From assembly GCA_016200895.1 (NCBI GenBank), contig JACQDX010000044.1, positions 1 through 64,000 on the forward strand: DNA of 64,000 nt. Direction: 5' to 3'. The notes beneath the pieces were generated by a model, which was not told the origin of the DNA, did not search any database, and was given only the letters and a program-made list of their open reading frames with translations. Shown one piece after another: positions 49,601-57,277 of this stretch. Position 1 is the stretch's first letter. Every line of letters starts with the position of its first letter. The translations under genes and the position numbers were made by a program. This stretch comes from Burkholderiales bacterium (GTDB taxonomy: Bacteria > Pseudomonadota > Gammaproteobacteria > Burkholderiales > Burkholderiaceae_D).

Positions 49601-49832
49601 TGCCATGGGCGCAGGCATGATGCCTTTGGCGCTGGGTTGGGGAGCTGACCCCAGCTTCCGTTCGCCAATGGCGATTGCGGTCATCGGCGGTTTGATTACT
49701 TCAACTTTGTTGAGCCTGTTGGTGGTGCCAGCCGTGTTCACCTATATTGATGACTTTGAGCATTTGCTCGGGAAAATCAGACGCAAATTGTCTGGTAAAT
49801 CTGCAAACCAGCTTACAACGGATGCTCATTAA
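46686..49832 (+). CDS. RND multidrug efflux pump, HAE1/AcrB-type
   Basis: Inner-membrane proton-driven transporter, 1048 residues with two repeats of six membrane helices and large periplasmic loops. The proton-relay aspartates in TM4 are present (LSLALVVGVLVDDAIVEIENIARH). The start is GTG 46686, following AAGGGG; an ATG two bases earlier is in another frame and hits a stop at once. A full-length HAE1-like protein. Substrate cannot be told from sequence. A strong terminator follows. Confidence 0.94.
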   Translation: MNFSSLSIKNPIPAIMLFILLTLAGILSFRSTIVQDFPDIELPIVTVSAPLSGAAPAQLETEVARKIEDAVASLQGVKNVYTKVLDGDVEVTVEFVLEKVISDAVNEVRDAVATVRADLPSEMRDPTVTKASTAGRVIMTYTVEAAEDGKDSKVVAGESSKPDAQELSWFVDNTVAKRLRAVPGVGAVRRMGGVSREVRVELDTSKMAALNVAAVDVSRRLKLVQQEAPGGRGDVSGAEQSVRTIATVKTAAELAVLDIPLPDGRHIRLDQVARVLDTVSEPRSVATLDGKAVVGFEVFRTKGASEVDVAQGSHAAVDELQAAHPNMKFHQAIDNAQPVEENFDGSMDLLYEGALLAILVVWWFLRDWRATLVAAAALPLSVIPTFLGLKYFGYTLNTVTLLSLALVVGVLVDDAIVEIENIARHLHMGKTPMQAAMEAADEIGMAVIATTFALVAVFLPTAFMGGVPGLFFKQFGWTAVIAILASLVVARLLTPMMAAYIMKSPKPGKAGVHGQKDGWIMTHYMKTMQWCLHHRLITMIAATIFFFSSIGLVFLLPTGFVPSADRAQTQVNIELPPGSTLAETRIVAEQARVAIMKNKEIINVFSSIGGGSSGDAFAPGAAAEARRAVLTVTAVHRNKRKDSIADIDAKIRAEVADISGARFNVGPPDTGVKMQLVLQSEDPLALLEAAQKVERELRTLKGVGNVSSSASLVRPEIIVRPDSARAADLGVTASAIGETVRVATAGDYDQALPKLNLSQRQVPIRVKLPDSFRADLAEIERLTVPGKNGPVMLGSVASVTMESGPAQIDRLNRKRNVTLDVELGNRQLGEVNEEARALPSMKNLPPSVSIAELGDAQEMQALFASFGIAIMIGVLCIYGVLVLLFKDFLQPVTILAALPLSIGGAFVALLVTGRALSMPSMIGLIMLMGIVTKNSILLVDYAVLAREAGMTRFDALVDACHKRSRPIIMTTIAMGAGMMPLALGWGADPSFRSPMAIAVIGGLITSTLLSLLVVPAVFTYIDDFEHLLGKIRRKLSGKSANQLTTDAH

Positions 49833-49886
49833 AGTTTATAGAATTCGTTTTGCTATGTAGTAAGCTTATAGAAAGTAAATCAGAAT

Positions 49887-49924
49887 AAAACCCCCGCAGC
49901 ATGAAAGTGTTGCGGGGGTTTTAT
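49887..49924 (+). terminator. Rho-independent terminator of the RND operon
   Basis: AAAACCCCCGCA pairs with TGCGGGGGTTTT across GCATGAAAGTGT. A very stable stem with A and T flanks. Confidence 0.95.
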
Positions 49925-50059
49925 CGTTTGCACATTGGCAACGACCAATATTTTTCCAAATCAGCAGTCGCCGCTATCATTTATCTGATAGCACTTTTCC
50001 TTTGAGAAACAAAGGCTTGAATCAAAAAAGACAAATAATCAATCCAGCGATATATCAGA

Positions 50060-50089
50060 TTGTGGACTCTATTCATGCTTTGCTATAAT
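50060..50089 (+). promoter_or_regulatory. Probable promoter of the polyene cluster (extended -10)
   Basis: TATAAT at 50084-50089 is a perfect -10 box and is preceded by TGC, giving an extended -10. The -35 (TTGTGG, 50060-50065, 18-base spacer) is weak. It is the only clear promoter upstream of the tightly packed gene series starting at 50172. Confidence 0.65.
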
Positions 50090-50171
50090 GCCTCCCTCAT
50101 TTGTTACAAATTGTATAGGGCAACACTTATATAACCCGTGACATGCTAAAAATGGATAAAAAAATATAATA

Positions 50172-50909
50172 ATGCGTGTTAATGGCGTTCGTTTCTCAAT
50201 TGACAATTATGCTGCCTGGTCTCCTGGCGTCGCAAGCATGGACGCGTGGAAGGAATGGGCAATATCGCCATTTCCCCTGACTGGTGATGCTGAGCCTGGT
50301 GTTGCCGCAATGCCAGCAATGTTGCGCAGACGTGCCGGTTTTCTAGGAAAAATGGCACTGGAAGTTGCATATCAGTGCCTGAATGGGCAGACTAATGTTC
50401 CCACGGTATTTTGTTCACGCCATGGCGAGGTGGCGCGTGCTGTCGATTTATTGACAGAGTTGATGCAGGATGCATCAGTATCGCCGACTGGCTTTGGTCT
50501 GGCTGTACACAATGCCAGCGCAGGTTTGTTTTCTATTGCGCGCAAGGATCAGGCCAACCATATTGCCCTGGCTGGTGGGAAAAGCACAGTAGAACATGGT
50601 GTTATTGAAGCATGTGGTTTATTGGCAGATGGTGCCCCTATGGTGATGCTGGTGGCTTATGATAACGCTTTACCATCTGTTTTTGCATCATTTCAGGATT
50701 GTGATGAACAGCCTTATGCCTGGGCCTGGTTGATGGTGCCAGCGCGGGAAGATGCCACTCATCTGAAATGGGATGAAGTTGAAGCACAAGAATTAAACAC
50801 CAATGATATATCTGGGGGGCTGGAGGTTTTGCGTTTTCAAATCGGAGAACAAGCTCAGATGCAGCGTATATCAGGTAAGCGGCGCTGGCTGTGGTCGCGT
50901 CATGGTTGA
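50172..50909 (+). CDS. Ketosynthase-like chain length factor (polyene cluster)
   Basis: 245 residues of the short beta-ketoacyl synthase N-terminal-like type (ketoacyl-synt_2) found at the head of aryl polyene clusters. The VFCSRHGEV strand resembles ketosynthases, but at the position of the nucleophile elbow the sequence is VHNASAGLFSIA (112-123), with no catalytic cysteine. It should therefore act as a partner that sets chain length with a true ketosynthase such as the one at 62831. It overlaps the next gene by eight bases. Confidence 0.85.
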   Translation: MRVNGVRFSIDNYAAWSPGVASMDAWKEWAISPFPLTGDAEPGVAAMPAMLRRRAGFLGKMALEVAYQCLNGQTNVPTVFCSRHGEVARAVDLLTELMQDASVSPTGFGLAVHNASAGLFSIARKDQANHIALAGGKSTVEHGVIEACGLLADGAPMVMLVAYDNALPSVFASFQDCDEQPYAWAWLMVPAREDATHLKWDEVEAQELNTNDISGGLEVLRFQIGEQAQMQRISGKRRWLWSRHG

Positions 50910-51675
50910 AAAACTTGATCGTTGCTGGCGAGTCTTGGCAACAGGTATCAGTTTTCTGACTTTTGGCATAGGCGGCTTGTTGTTGCGGGTGCTGGTGTTT
51001 CCGGCCTTGTACCTGCTGGTATGGCGACAGGAAAAACATACCAAGGCAGCGCGCCACATCATACGCCTGACATTTCGTGGCTTTGTTGGCTTGATGCGAT
51101 TGCTTGGTGTATTGCGGTATGAGATCACGGGCCTCGACAGGCTGGAGCGTGGTGGCTTGCTGATATTGGCAAATCATCCTACCCTGATTGATACCGTTTT
51201 TTTGATGGCTTTTGTAAAAAATGCAGATTGCATCGTCAAAAGCCATTTATGGAATAACCCGTTTACCCGTGGTCCGGTAAGAGCAGCTGCTTATATCAGT
51301 AACGAGCAGGGCACAGAATTACTGGAAGCCTGTATAGCGTCTTTGCAGGCAGGCAATAATCTGATCGTGTTTCCGGAAGGGACGCGTACTCCTGCTGATG
51401 GCACCATTTGCATGAAGCGCGGTGCAGCCAATATTGCTGTACGCGGTGTCTGTGCAATAACACCGGTGGTGATACGTTGTGACCCGCCAACTTTGGGCAA
51501 GGGTGAAAAGTGGTGGCATGTGCCAGAACGTTTTGCGCAGTTCAAAATAGAAGTGAAAGAAGATATTCCGATTCAGCATTTTATTGGTGATGGCAAGTCG
51601 GATGTCATGGCAGCCCGTCATTTGACGGAGCATCTGCAGCATTATTTTACCGAGGAAAATCAACGTCATGCTTGA
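50902..51675 (+). CDS. Lysophospholipid acyltransferase, PlsC type (polyene cluster)
   Basis: 257 residues from ATG 50902 (MVEKLDRCWRVLATG). An N-terminal membrane segment (about 12-42), the catalytic HPTLID (HX4D, 92-97) and the acyl-acceptor motif FPEGTR (157-162) identify a PlsC-like 1-acylglycerol-phosphate acyltransferase. In this setting it probably esterifies the polyene or builds its lipid anchor, and is not expected to be the housekeeping PlsC. The ATG overlaps the preceding stop; the next gene (ACP) also overlaps by eight bases. Confidence 0.88.
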   Translation: MVEKLDRCWRVLATGISFLTFGIGGLLLRVLVFPALYLLVWRQEKHTKAARHIIRLTFRGFVGLMRLLGVLRYEITGLDRLERGGLLILANHPTLIDTVFLMAFVKNADCIVKSHLWNNPFTRGPVRAAAYISNEQGTELLEACIASLQAGNNLIVFPEGTRTPADGTICMKRGAANIAVRGVCAITPVVIRCDPPTLGKGEKWWHVPERFAQFKIEVKEDIPIQHFIGDGKSDVMAARHLTEHLQHYFTEENQRHA

Positions 51676-51922
51676 GCAAGAAGTAAAAGAACTGATCATC
51701 GAAGTGTTGCAACTGGAAGATATCACGGCTGCTGACATTGATAGCGATGCGCCCTTGTTTGTTGAAGGCCTGGGTCTGGATTCTATCGATGCACTTGAAC
51801 TGGGTGTGGCCTTGCAAAAGCGCTATGGTATTTCTTTGTCAGCTGATTCCGAAGATACGCGTCGCCATTTTGCATCGGTGAACGCATTGGCTGCATTAAT
51901 TGCTGCAAATAGAAAGAAGTAA
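51668..51922 (+). CDS. Acyl carrier protein 1 (polyene cluster)
   Basis: 84 residues, acidic, with the phosphopantetheine attachment motif LGLDSIDALEL (Ser39). It is distinct from the fatty-acid ACP and paired with a second ACP directly downstream, as in aryl polyene systems where one ACP carries the starter and the other the growing chain. Overlaps the acyltransferase end by eight bases. Confidence 0.92.
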   Translation: MLEQEVKELIIEVLQLEDITAADIDSDAPLFVEGLGLDSIDALELGVALQKRYGISLSADSEDTRRHFASVNALAALIAANRKK

Positions 51923-51932
51923 GGAGTCTGTA

Positions 51933-52205
51933 ATGGTAGTGGTAAGTGAAATGAGCAGAGACGAGCTCTATGTTTGGGTGGTGGACCTGCTGGCCGAAAT
52001 GTTTGAGCTGGATAAATCAGCGTTGACAATGGAATCCAACCTGTACGCAGATCTGGATATCGACAGCATTGATGCGGTCGATCTGGCAGTCAAGCTCAAA
52101 CAAATGACAGGCATGCGCTTGCAACCCGAAGTATTTAAAAAGATACGCACCATTGGTGACGTGATTGATGCCCTGCTCAATCTGCAGGCGGAGCAGTCAA
52201 CATAG
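51933..52205 (+). CDS. Acyl carrier protein 2 (polyene cluster)
   Basis: 90 residues from ATG 51933, which has AAGGAG six bases upstream. The 4'-phosphopantetheine site is DLDIDSIDAVDL (Ser45). A longer in-frame reading from 51900 would overlap ACP 1 and lacks a ribosome site. It is only weakly similar to ACP 1, so the two are probably specialised rather than recent duplicates. Confidence 0.92.
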   Translation: MVVVSEMSRDELYVWVVDLLAEMFELDKSALTMESNLYADLDIDSIDAVDLAVKLKQMTGMRLQPEVFKKIRTIGDVIDALLNLQAEQST

Positions 52206-52756
52206 TTCGCGCAATCCTGACCGTTGTTGCGGTCATACTCACGGTGCTTTATCCACTCGTCATCTGGTTTGGCCAGGGGCAGGTAGAACCACGCTGGTTG
52301 GCAGTCTTATTGCTATTGGCAGCGGCAACCAGATTGCCAACTTTCAAGGTCAGCCAGGTAGCGCGCTGGTCCATGCTCTGTGCCTTGCTACTGGCTGGCT
52401 GTGCTGTGTGGGCCAACGCACTGTTGCCCCTTAAGTTGTATCCGGTATTGGTGAATGGCGTATTGCTGGCTGTTTTTTCTTACAGTCTGGCGGTGCCACC
52501 ATCCATGGTGGAGCGATTTGCACGCCTGCGAGAGCCTGAATTGCCTGATGTCGCAATCGCCTACACACGCCGTGTGACGCAAGTCTGGTGCGTATTTTTC
52601 GTCATCAACGGGACTATCGCTTTTGCCACGGCAATGTGGGCTTCACCAGCAGTCTGGTCGCTGTATACCGGTGTCATCGCCTATATCCTCATGGGTATGT
52701 TATTCGCTATTGAATACCTGGTGCGCCTGCGATTTAAACGAATTCATCATGTCTGA
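52202..52756 (+). CDS. COG4648-like membrane protein (polyene cluster)
   Basis: A hydrophobic protein with about five membrane segments, of the type consistently found beside the ACPs in aryl polyene clusters; function unknown. The first canonical start, GTG 52244, has no ribosome site and cuts into the first membrane helix. The frame is open upstream through VRAILTVVAVILTV, and ATA at 52202 sits eight bases after GGAG, overlapping the ACP 2 stop. I therefore propose an AUA start (184 residues); from GTG it is 170. The end overlaps the next gene by eight bases. Confidence 0.75.
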   Translation: MVRAILTVVAVILTVLYPLVIWFGQGQVEPRWLAVLLLLAAATRLPTFKVSQVARWSMLCALLLAGCAVWANALLPLKLYPVLVNGVLLAVFSYSLAVPPSMVERFARLREPELPDVAIAYTRRVTQVWCVFFVINGTIAFATAMWASPAVWSLYTGVIAYILMGMLFAIEYLVRLRFKRIHHV

Positions 52757-54482
52757 TTTTTCTCCCGATCCTTGCCTTGCGCTGGCAGCTCGTCCCGGCC
52801 ACGCCATCATAGGCTGGAATGCCACTGGCGTAGTATTGCATAGCGATTTCTTGCAACGTATAGGCGCATGGAACACTGCGATCCGCAATACGCCAGGAAC
52901 ACAACTGGCCCTGTATCTCGAAGACAGTCTTGAATTCTCTGCCGCCTTGCTGGCAGCCTGGCTGGAAAACAAAACTGTCTGGCTGACAGCCGATACCTTG
53001 CCTGCCACATGTCTTGCGTTGTCCAAATCTGTGGATGCGTTTTTTGGTGAGTTCCCTCAAGAATATCAGCCGGTAAAAGCAGCGGTCACAGCTGCGCCTG
53101 TAATATTGAAAGCGCTTGACCCCGATTTTACTGGCCTGGTCGTGCACACTTCAGGCAGTACCGGGCAGCCGCAGGCGATACCTAAAAAACTCTCGCAACT
53201 GATGAGCGAAGTCGGCAGCCTGGAGCAAGTATTTGGCCAGCGTCTCGGCGATGCTGAGATTGTCACTACTGTATCTCATCAACATATTTATGGCTTGCTG
53301 TTCAAGGTCTTGTGGCCTTTGTCGGCAGGGCGTGCCATTCATGCCTTGAGCGTGAACTTTCCTGAACAACTGGCGCAAGTATTGGCACAGTGCAATTGCG
53401 CCCTGATTGCCAGTCCCGCTCACCTGAAACGACTGCCAGAATACCTGGACTGGCAGGCAGGCAAGCAAAGATTGCGCGCCATTTTTTCATCTGGTGGCCC
53501 ACTGGCTGCAGAGACTGCATATACCGTCGGCGATATGCTAGGGCACGTCCCCTTCGAAGTTTACGGCAGTTCTGAAACCGGCGGCATCGCCTGGCGCCAG
53601 CGCCAGGCGGGTGCAATCGAAAGCTGGGAGGCTTTGCCAAAAGTCGATTTGCGCATAGTAGAAGAAGATTTGCTGGAAGTGCGTTCGCCACACCTGGGCC
53701 AAACAGACTGGTTGCGTATGGCAGACAAGGCTCAACTGACAGGCAATGGTCGTCTACTATTGCAGGGGCGTAGTGACCGCATCGTCAAAATCGAAGAAAA
53801 ACGTATTTCACTGGATGCCATCGAGCAGACTTTATTGGCCTCTGATCTGGTCAGTGAAGCCAGAGTGATCGCGGATCATGAAGTGCCTGGGCAAAGACAA
53901 AAACTGTCCGCCTTTATTGTAACGACTGAACAAGGCCGTCAACTGCTGGGCCTTGAAGGGAAGAGGGCATTCAATCTGCGTATGCGTGCAATATTGAGCG
54001 GGCTGGTAGAGGCGATTGCCTTGCCACGTCGCTGGCGTTATCTGGAGCAAATGCCAGTCAATGCACAGGGCAAGACTACACTCGCACAACTGCATGCCTT
54101 GCTGGATGATGTGAGTGATCCGCGCCCACGTTTGCCACAAATACGTCTGCTGGAACGAGCGCCAGAGAAAGTCTTGTTTGAGCTGATCGTACCAGCGACA
54201 TTATTTTATTTTGATGGACATTTTTCGGTGGCACCTGTGCTGCCTGGCGTGGTGCAACTAGATTGGGTGATCAAATATGGCCGCCAGTATTTTGCATTGC
54301 CGCCCATATTCAAGTCCGTTCATGCACTCAAATTCCAGCATGTGATACATCCTGAAGTACCAGTCATGCTTGAGCTCCTATATGACGTAGTAAAAGACAG
54401 TCTGCAATTCCGTTATTTTTCTGAGGCCGGGCAACATGCCGGTGGTCGTATTATTTTCGCTAATGAAAAGCCCGCATGCTAG
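52749..54482 (+). CDS. Acyl-activating enzyme fused to hotdog dehydratase (polyene cluster)
   Basis: 577 residues from ATG 52749. Residues 1-460 are an AMP-forming ligase: P-loop HTSGSTGQPQ (133-142), EVYGSSETGGIAWR, and the hinge DRIVKIEEKRISL. From about 470 there is a FabZ/ApeI-like hotdog domain with FDGHFSVAPVLPGVVQLDW, the catalytic His region. The ligase would load an aryl starter (for example a hydroxycinnamate) onto an ACP, and the dehydratase would make double bonds. The fusion is typical of aryl polyene clusters. Overlaps the methyltransferase by seven bases. Confidence 0.87.
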   Translation: MSDFSPDPCLALAARPGHAIIGWNATGVVLHSDFLQRIGAWNTAIRNTPGTQLALYLEDSLEFSAALLAAWLENKTVWLTADTLPATCLALSKSVDAFFGEFPQEYQPVKAAVTAAPVILKALDPDFTGLVVHTSGSTGQPQAIPKKLSQLMSEVGSLEQVFGQRLGDAEIVTTVSHQHIYGLLFKVLWPLSAGRAIHALSVNFPEQLAQVLAQCNCALIASPAHLKRLPEYLDWQAGKQRLRAIFSSGGPLAAETAYTVGDMLGHVPFEVYGSSETGGIAWRQRQAGAIESWEALPKVDLRIVEEDLLEVRSPHLGQTDWLRMADKAQLTGNGRLLLQGRSDRIVKIEEKRISLDAIEQTLLASDLVSEARVIADHEVPGQRQKLSAFIVTTEQGRQLLGLEGKRAFNLRMRAILSGLVEAIALPRRWRYLEQMPVNAQGKTTLAQLHALLDDVSDPRPRLPQIRLLERAPEKVLFELIVPATLFYFDGHFSVAPVLPGVVQLDWVIKYGRQYFALPPIFKSVHALKFQHVIHPEVPVMLELLYDVVKDSLQFRYFSEAGQHAGGRIIFANEKPAC

Positions 54483-55555
54483 ATAAGAAATTTTCTCCAG
54501 AACGCCAATCCGCTTTTGCCGCGCGTTTTGAAGCGCAAAAAATTGCCTTTGGTCCCGTCGTTTTCCAATGCGTACGTTATGCCTGGAAGCGCGGCATGTT
54601 ACAGACGCTTGCCGACGCCGGAGGAACAGGGCTGACGATTGCAGACATGGCAGCCACAGGTAAATGGACTGAATATGCATTGAAGGTGGTGCTGGAAACC
54701 TGCCTTTCATCTGGCGTGGTGTATCTGAGCGCTGGTTCTTATGTACTGGACAAGGCGGGTTATTGTGTACTGACTGATTCCATCACCCAGGTCAATCTCG
54801 ATTTCAATCATGATGTCTGTTACGAAGGTTTGTTCAAGCTTGATGAGTCGCTGGATAATGAAAAACCTCTGGGTTTGAGTGCCTTGGGTAACTGGCCTAC
54901 CCTGTATCAGGGTTTGTCGCAATTGCCAGAACCGGCAAAAACCAGCTGGTTTGCTTTTGACCATCATTATTCTGATACTTCTTTCCCCAGCATTTTGCCG
55001 GATGTATTTGCCACAGCACCACGCAAGCTGATGGACATTGGTGCCAACACTGGCAAATTCAGTTGTGCTGCACTGGCTTACAATCCTGCGGTAGAAATGC
55101 ATCTGGTGGATTTGCCACGGCAATTGTCAGTCGCTGAAGAAAATTTGAAAAATGCCGGTGTGCATGAACGCGCCCATTTTCACTCCATTGATTTGCTGGA
55201 CAATGAAGCTGCCTTGCCTGCAGGCATGGACTTGATCTGGATGAGCCAGTTCCTCAGTTGTTTTTCAGAGCCTGCCATTGCCAGTATCTTGCAACGTGCT
55301 GCCAAAGCGCTGGCCCCCAATGGGCAATTGCTGATCATGGATACTTTCTGGGACAGGCAGCGTTACGATATCGCCGCTTTTTGTCTCATCAATACTTCAC
55401 CTTATTTCACAGCCATGGCCAGTGGTAACAGCAAGATTTATGAAAGCGGTGACTATGTGCGCCTGGCAGGAGCCGCTGGCTTGCACTTGATCACGACCCG
55501 CGACGATATCGGCTATTGCCATTCCCTGCTGCGTTTTTCGAGGGTGGAGAAGTAA
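54476..55555 (+). CDS. SAM-dependent methyltransferase (polyene cluster)
   Basis: 359 residues. An N-terminal helical, winged-helix-like region (about 20-110; FQCVRYAWKRGMLQTLADAGG, TIADMAATGKWTEYALKVVLETCLSSGVV) resembles the dimerisation domain of plant-type O-methyltransferases. The Rossmann SAM site is KLMDIGANTGKFSC (about 184-197), followed by LVDLPRQL. A likely job is O- or C-methylation of the aromatic head group, as in methylated aryl polyenes. ATGCTAG overlaps the stop of the ligase gene. Confidence 0.85.
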   Translation: MLDKKFSPERQSAFAARFEAQKIAFGPVVFQCVRYAWKRGMLQTLADAGGTGLTIADMAATGKWTEYALKVVLETCLSSGVVYLSAGSYVLDKAGYCVLTDSITQVNLDFNHDVCYEGLFKLDESLDNEKPLGLSALGNWPTLYQGLSQLPEPAKTSWFAFDHHYSDTSFPSILPDVFATAPRKLMDIGANTGKFSCAALAYNPAVEMHLVDLPRQLSVAEENLKNAGVHERAHFHSIDLLDNEAALPAGMDLIWMSQFLSCFSEPAIASILQRAAKALAPNGQLLIMDTFWDRQRYDIAAFCLINTSPYFTAMASGNSKIYESGDYVRLAGAAGLHLITTRDDIGYCHSLLRFSRVEK

Positions 55556-55556
55556 A

Positions 55557-56315
55557 GTGTTCAAGCCCTGCGTCCTCATTCCCGTGTATAACCATGAACA
55601 TGCGATAGCTGCCGTAGTGCAGGCTATGCTGACGCATGAGGTGGATTGTGTGCTGGTGGATGATGGCAGCTCGGCTGCCTGTGCGCAGGTATTGCACGAT
55701 TTGCAGGCCGCAACACCAGGTCGAGTGACTTTGCTGCGTCACGATATCAATCAGGGCAAGGGCGCAGCCGTGCTGACAGGTTTTCGCTATGCAGCGCAAG
55801 CTACATATACCCATCTCTTGCAGATTGATGCAGATGGCCAGCATTGCGTAGCCGATGTGCCGCAATTCCTGGCGCAGGCAAAGGCACACCCGCAGGCGGT
55901 GATTGCCGGTTACCCGGTCTATGATGAATCAGTGCCTGCCATACGCCTGTATGCCCGTTACCTGACCCATGTCTGGGTATGGATTAATACCTTGTCGCTG
56001 GCCATACGTGATTCCATGTGCGGCTTCCGGGTCTATCCTGTGGATGCCGTGATCGCGTTGATGGCCAGGCAGGACATAGGCAGGCGCATGAATTTTGACA
56101 CTGATATCCTGGTCAGGTTGTACTGGGATGGCGCGGCTGTAATCAACCTGCCAACCCGTGTTGCTTATCCCACGGACGGTGTTTCTCATTTCCGCGTCTG
56201 GCGTGACAATGCACTGATTACCGTCATGCATACCAAGTTATTCTTTGGCATGTTGTTGCGCATTCCTACTCTGCTGGCACGTCACTGGCGTAGCCAGCCT
56301 GAGGTGGGGAAATGA
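55557..56315 (+). CDS. GT2-family glycosyltransferase (polyene cluster)
   Basis: 252 residues with a GT-A fold: CVLIPVYNHEHAI at the start, VLVDDGSS, and the metal/nucleotide motif DADGQ at 91-95. There is a possible membrane-associated segment near 215-235. GT2 enzymes of this kind in polyene clusters probably add a sugar or transfer a sugar phosphate to the lipid anchor. The start codon is GTG, one base after the methyltransferase stop. Overlaps the next gene by four bases. Confidence 0.87.
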   Translation: MFKPCVLIPVYNHEHAIAAVVQAMLTHEVDCVLVDDGSSAACAQVLHDLQAATPGRVTLLRHDINQGKGAAVLTGFRYAAQATYTHLLQIDADGQHCVADVPQFLAQAKAHPQAVIAGYPVYDESVPAIRLYARYLTHVWVWINTLSLAIRDSMCGFRVYPVDAVIALMARQDIGRRMNFDTDILVRLYWDGAAVINLPTRVAYPTDGVSHFRVWRDNALITVMHTKLFFGMLLRIPTLLARHWRSQPEVGK

Positions 56316-57277
56316 AACAGCATACACAACATACAGGCCCTGCCTGGCATTGGGCCAGCATCAATGAAGTCAGCTTTGTGGCTGGTATGCGCTTTCTGTT
56401 CTGGGTATTCAAGGTCTGTGGACGCTGGCCATTCCGCATATTCTTGTATCCGGTACTGGCCTGGTATGTCCTCACCAAGCCAGTACCGCGCCGTGCATCA
56501 ATGGCTTACCTGCAACGCATGAGCGGCTATACCAAAGTCGCTCAGGGTTGGGCTGGTGTGTTGCATCATTTTGCCGCCTTTGCAGAAAACATACTCGACA
56601 AGATGTTGTTATGGGGTGGCTTGTTTGACGAGACCAAGGTCAAGTATATAGGGCAAGAGGAAATGCATGTTCAAGTCGCCCAAAAACGTGGTGGACTGAT
56701 CGTATGTTCTCATCTGGGTAACCTGGAAATGTGCCGCGTACTGTCGCGCCGTTTTCCAGACGTGAAATTGACAGTGCTGGTGCATACCAAGCATGCCCGG
56801 GCATTTAACCGCATGCTGGCCAGGCTTGATCCTGACAGCCAGATGAATTTATTGCAGGTGACAGAAATGACACCCGCCACGGCCATGCTATTGGCAGACA
56901 AAATTGCTGAAGGTGGTTTTGTCGTGATTGCTGGTGACCGTATCCCGGTAGCGCCGCAACCCAGGGTGACGGCGGCCCCTTTTCTTGGGCAGGATGCAGC
57001 GTTCCCAGTTGGCCCTTATGTGCTGGCCAGTGTATTGCAATGCCCGGTCTATTTGCTGTTTTCCTTGCAAATGGATGGTGTGCCGCAAGTCTGCTTTGAA
57101 CTCTTGCGTGAGACTATCAGGTTGCCACGCAAAGGGCGTGATGAAGCCTTACGCTGTGTAACCGCTGAGTATGCCGCCCGCCTCGAATATTACGCAGTGC
57201 GGGCACCGCTGCAATGGTTTAATTTTTATGATTTTTGGCATTTACCCGAATTGGAAAAACAAGATGCAATCCGCTGA
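56312..57277 (+). CDS. LpxL/HtrB-like acyltransferase (polyene cluster)
   Basis: 321 residues of the lysophospholipid/lipid A acyltransferase family. One N-terminal membrane segment (about 25-60) is followed by the catalytic SHLGNLE (HX4E, about 133-139) and a late GDRIPV region. It probably transfers the polyene acyl chain to a glycolipid acceptor and is distinct from the PlsC-type enzyme at 50902. ATGA overlap with the glycosyltransferase suggests the two act in sequence. Confidence 0.87.
   Translation: MKQHTQHTGPAWHWASINEVSFVAGMRFLFWVFKVCGRWPFRIFLYPVLAWYVLTKPVPRRASMAYLQRMSGYTKVAQGWAGVLHHFAAFAENILDKMLLWGGLFDETKVKYIGQEEMHVQVAQKRGGLIVCSHLGNLEMCRVLSRRFPDVKLTVLVHTKHARAFNRMLARLDPDSQMNLLQVTEMTPATAMLLADKIAEGGFVVIAGDRIPVAPQPRVTAAPFLGQDAAFPVGPYVLASVLQCPVYLLFSLQMDGVPQVCFELLRETIRLPRKGRDEALRCVTAEYAARLEYYAVRAPLQWFNFYDFWHLPELEKQDAIR

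Larger units (their letters stand above)
49833..50171. other. Intergenic region between RND operon and polyene cluster
   Basis: 339 AT-rich bases holding, in order, the efflux operon terminator (49887-49924), an isolated inverted repeat GCTATCA-TTTATC-TGATAGC (49973-49992) that may be an operator, and the cluster promoter (50060-50089). The transcript would carry a leader of about 75 bases before the first gene. No small coding gene is apparent. Confidence 0.6.
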
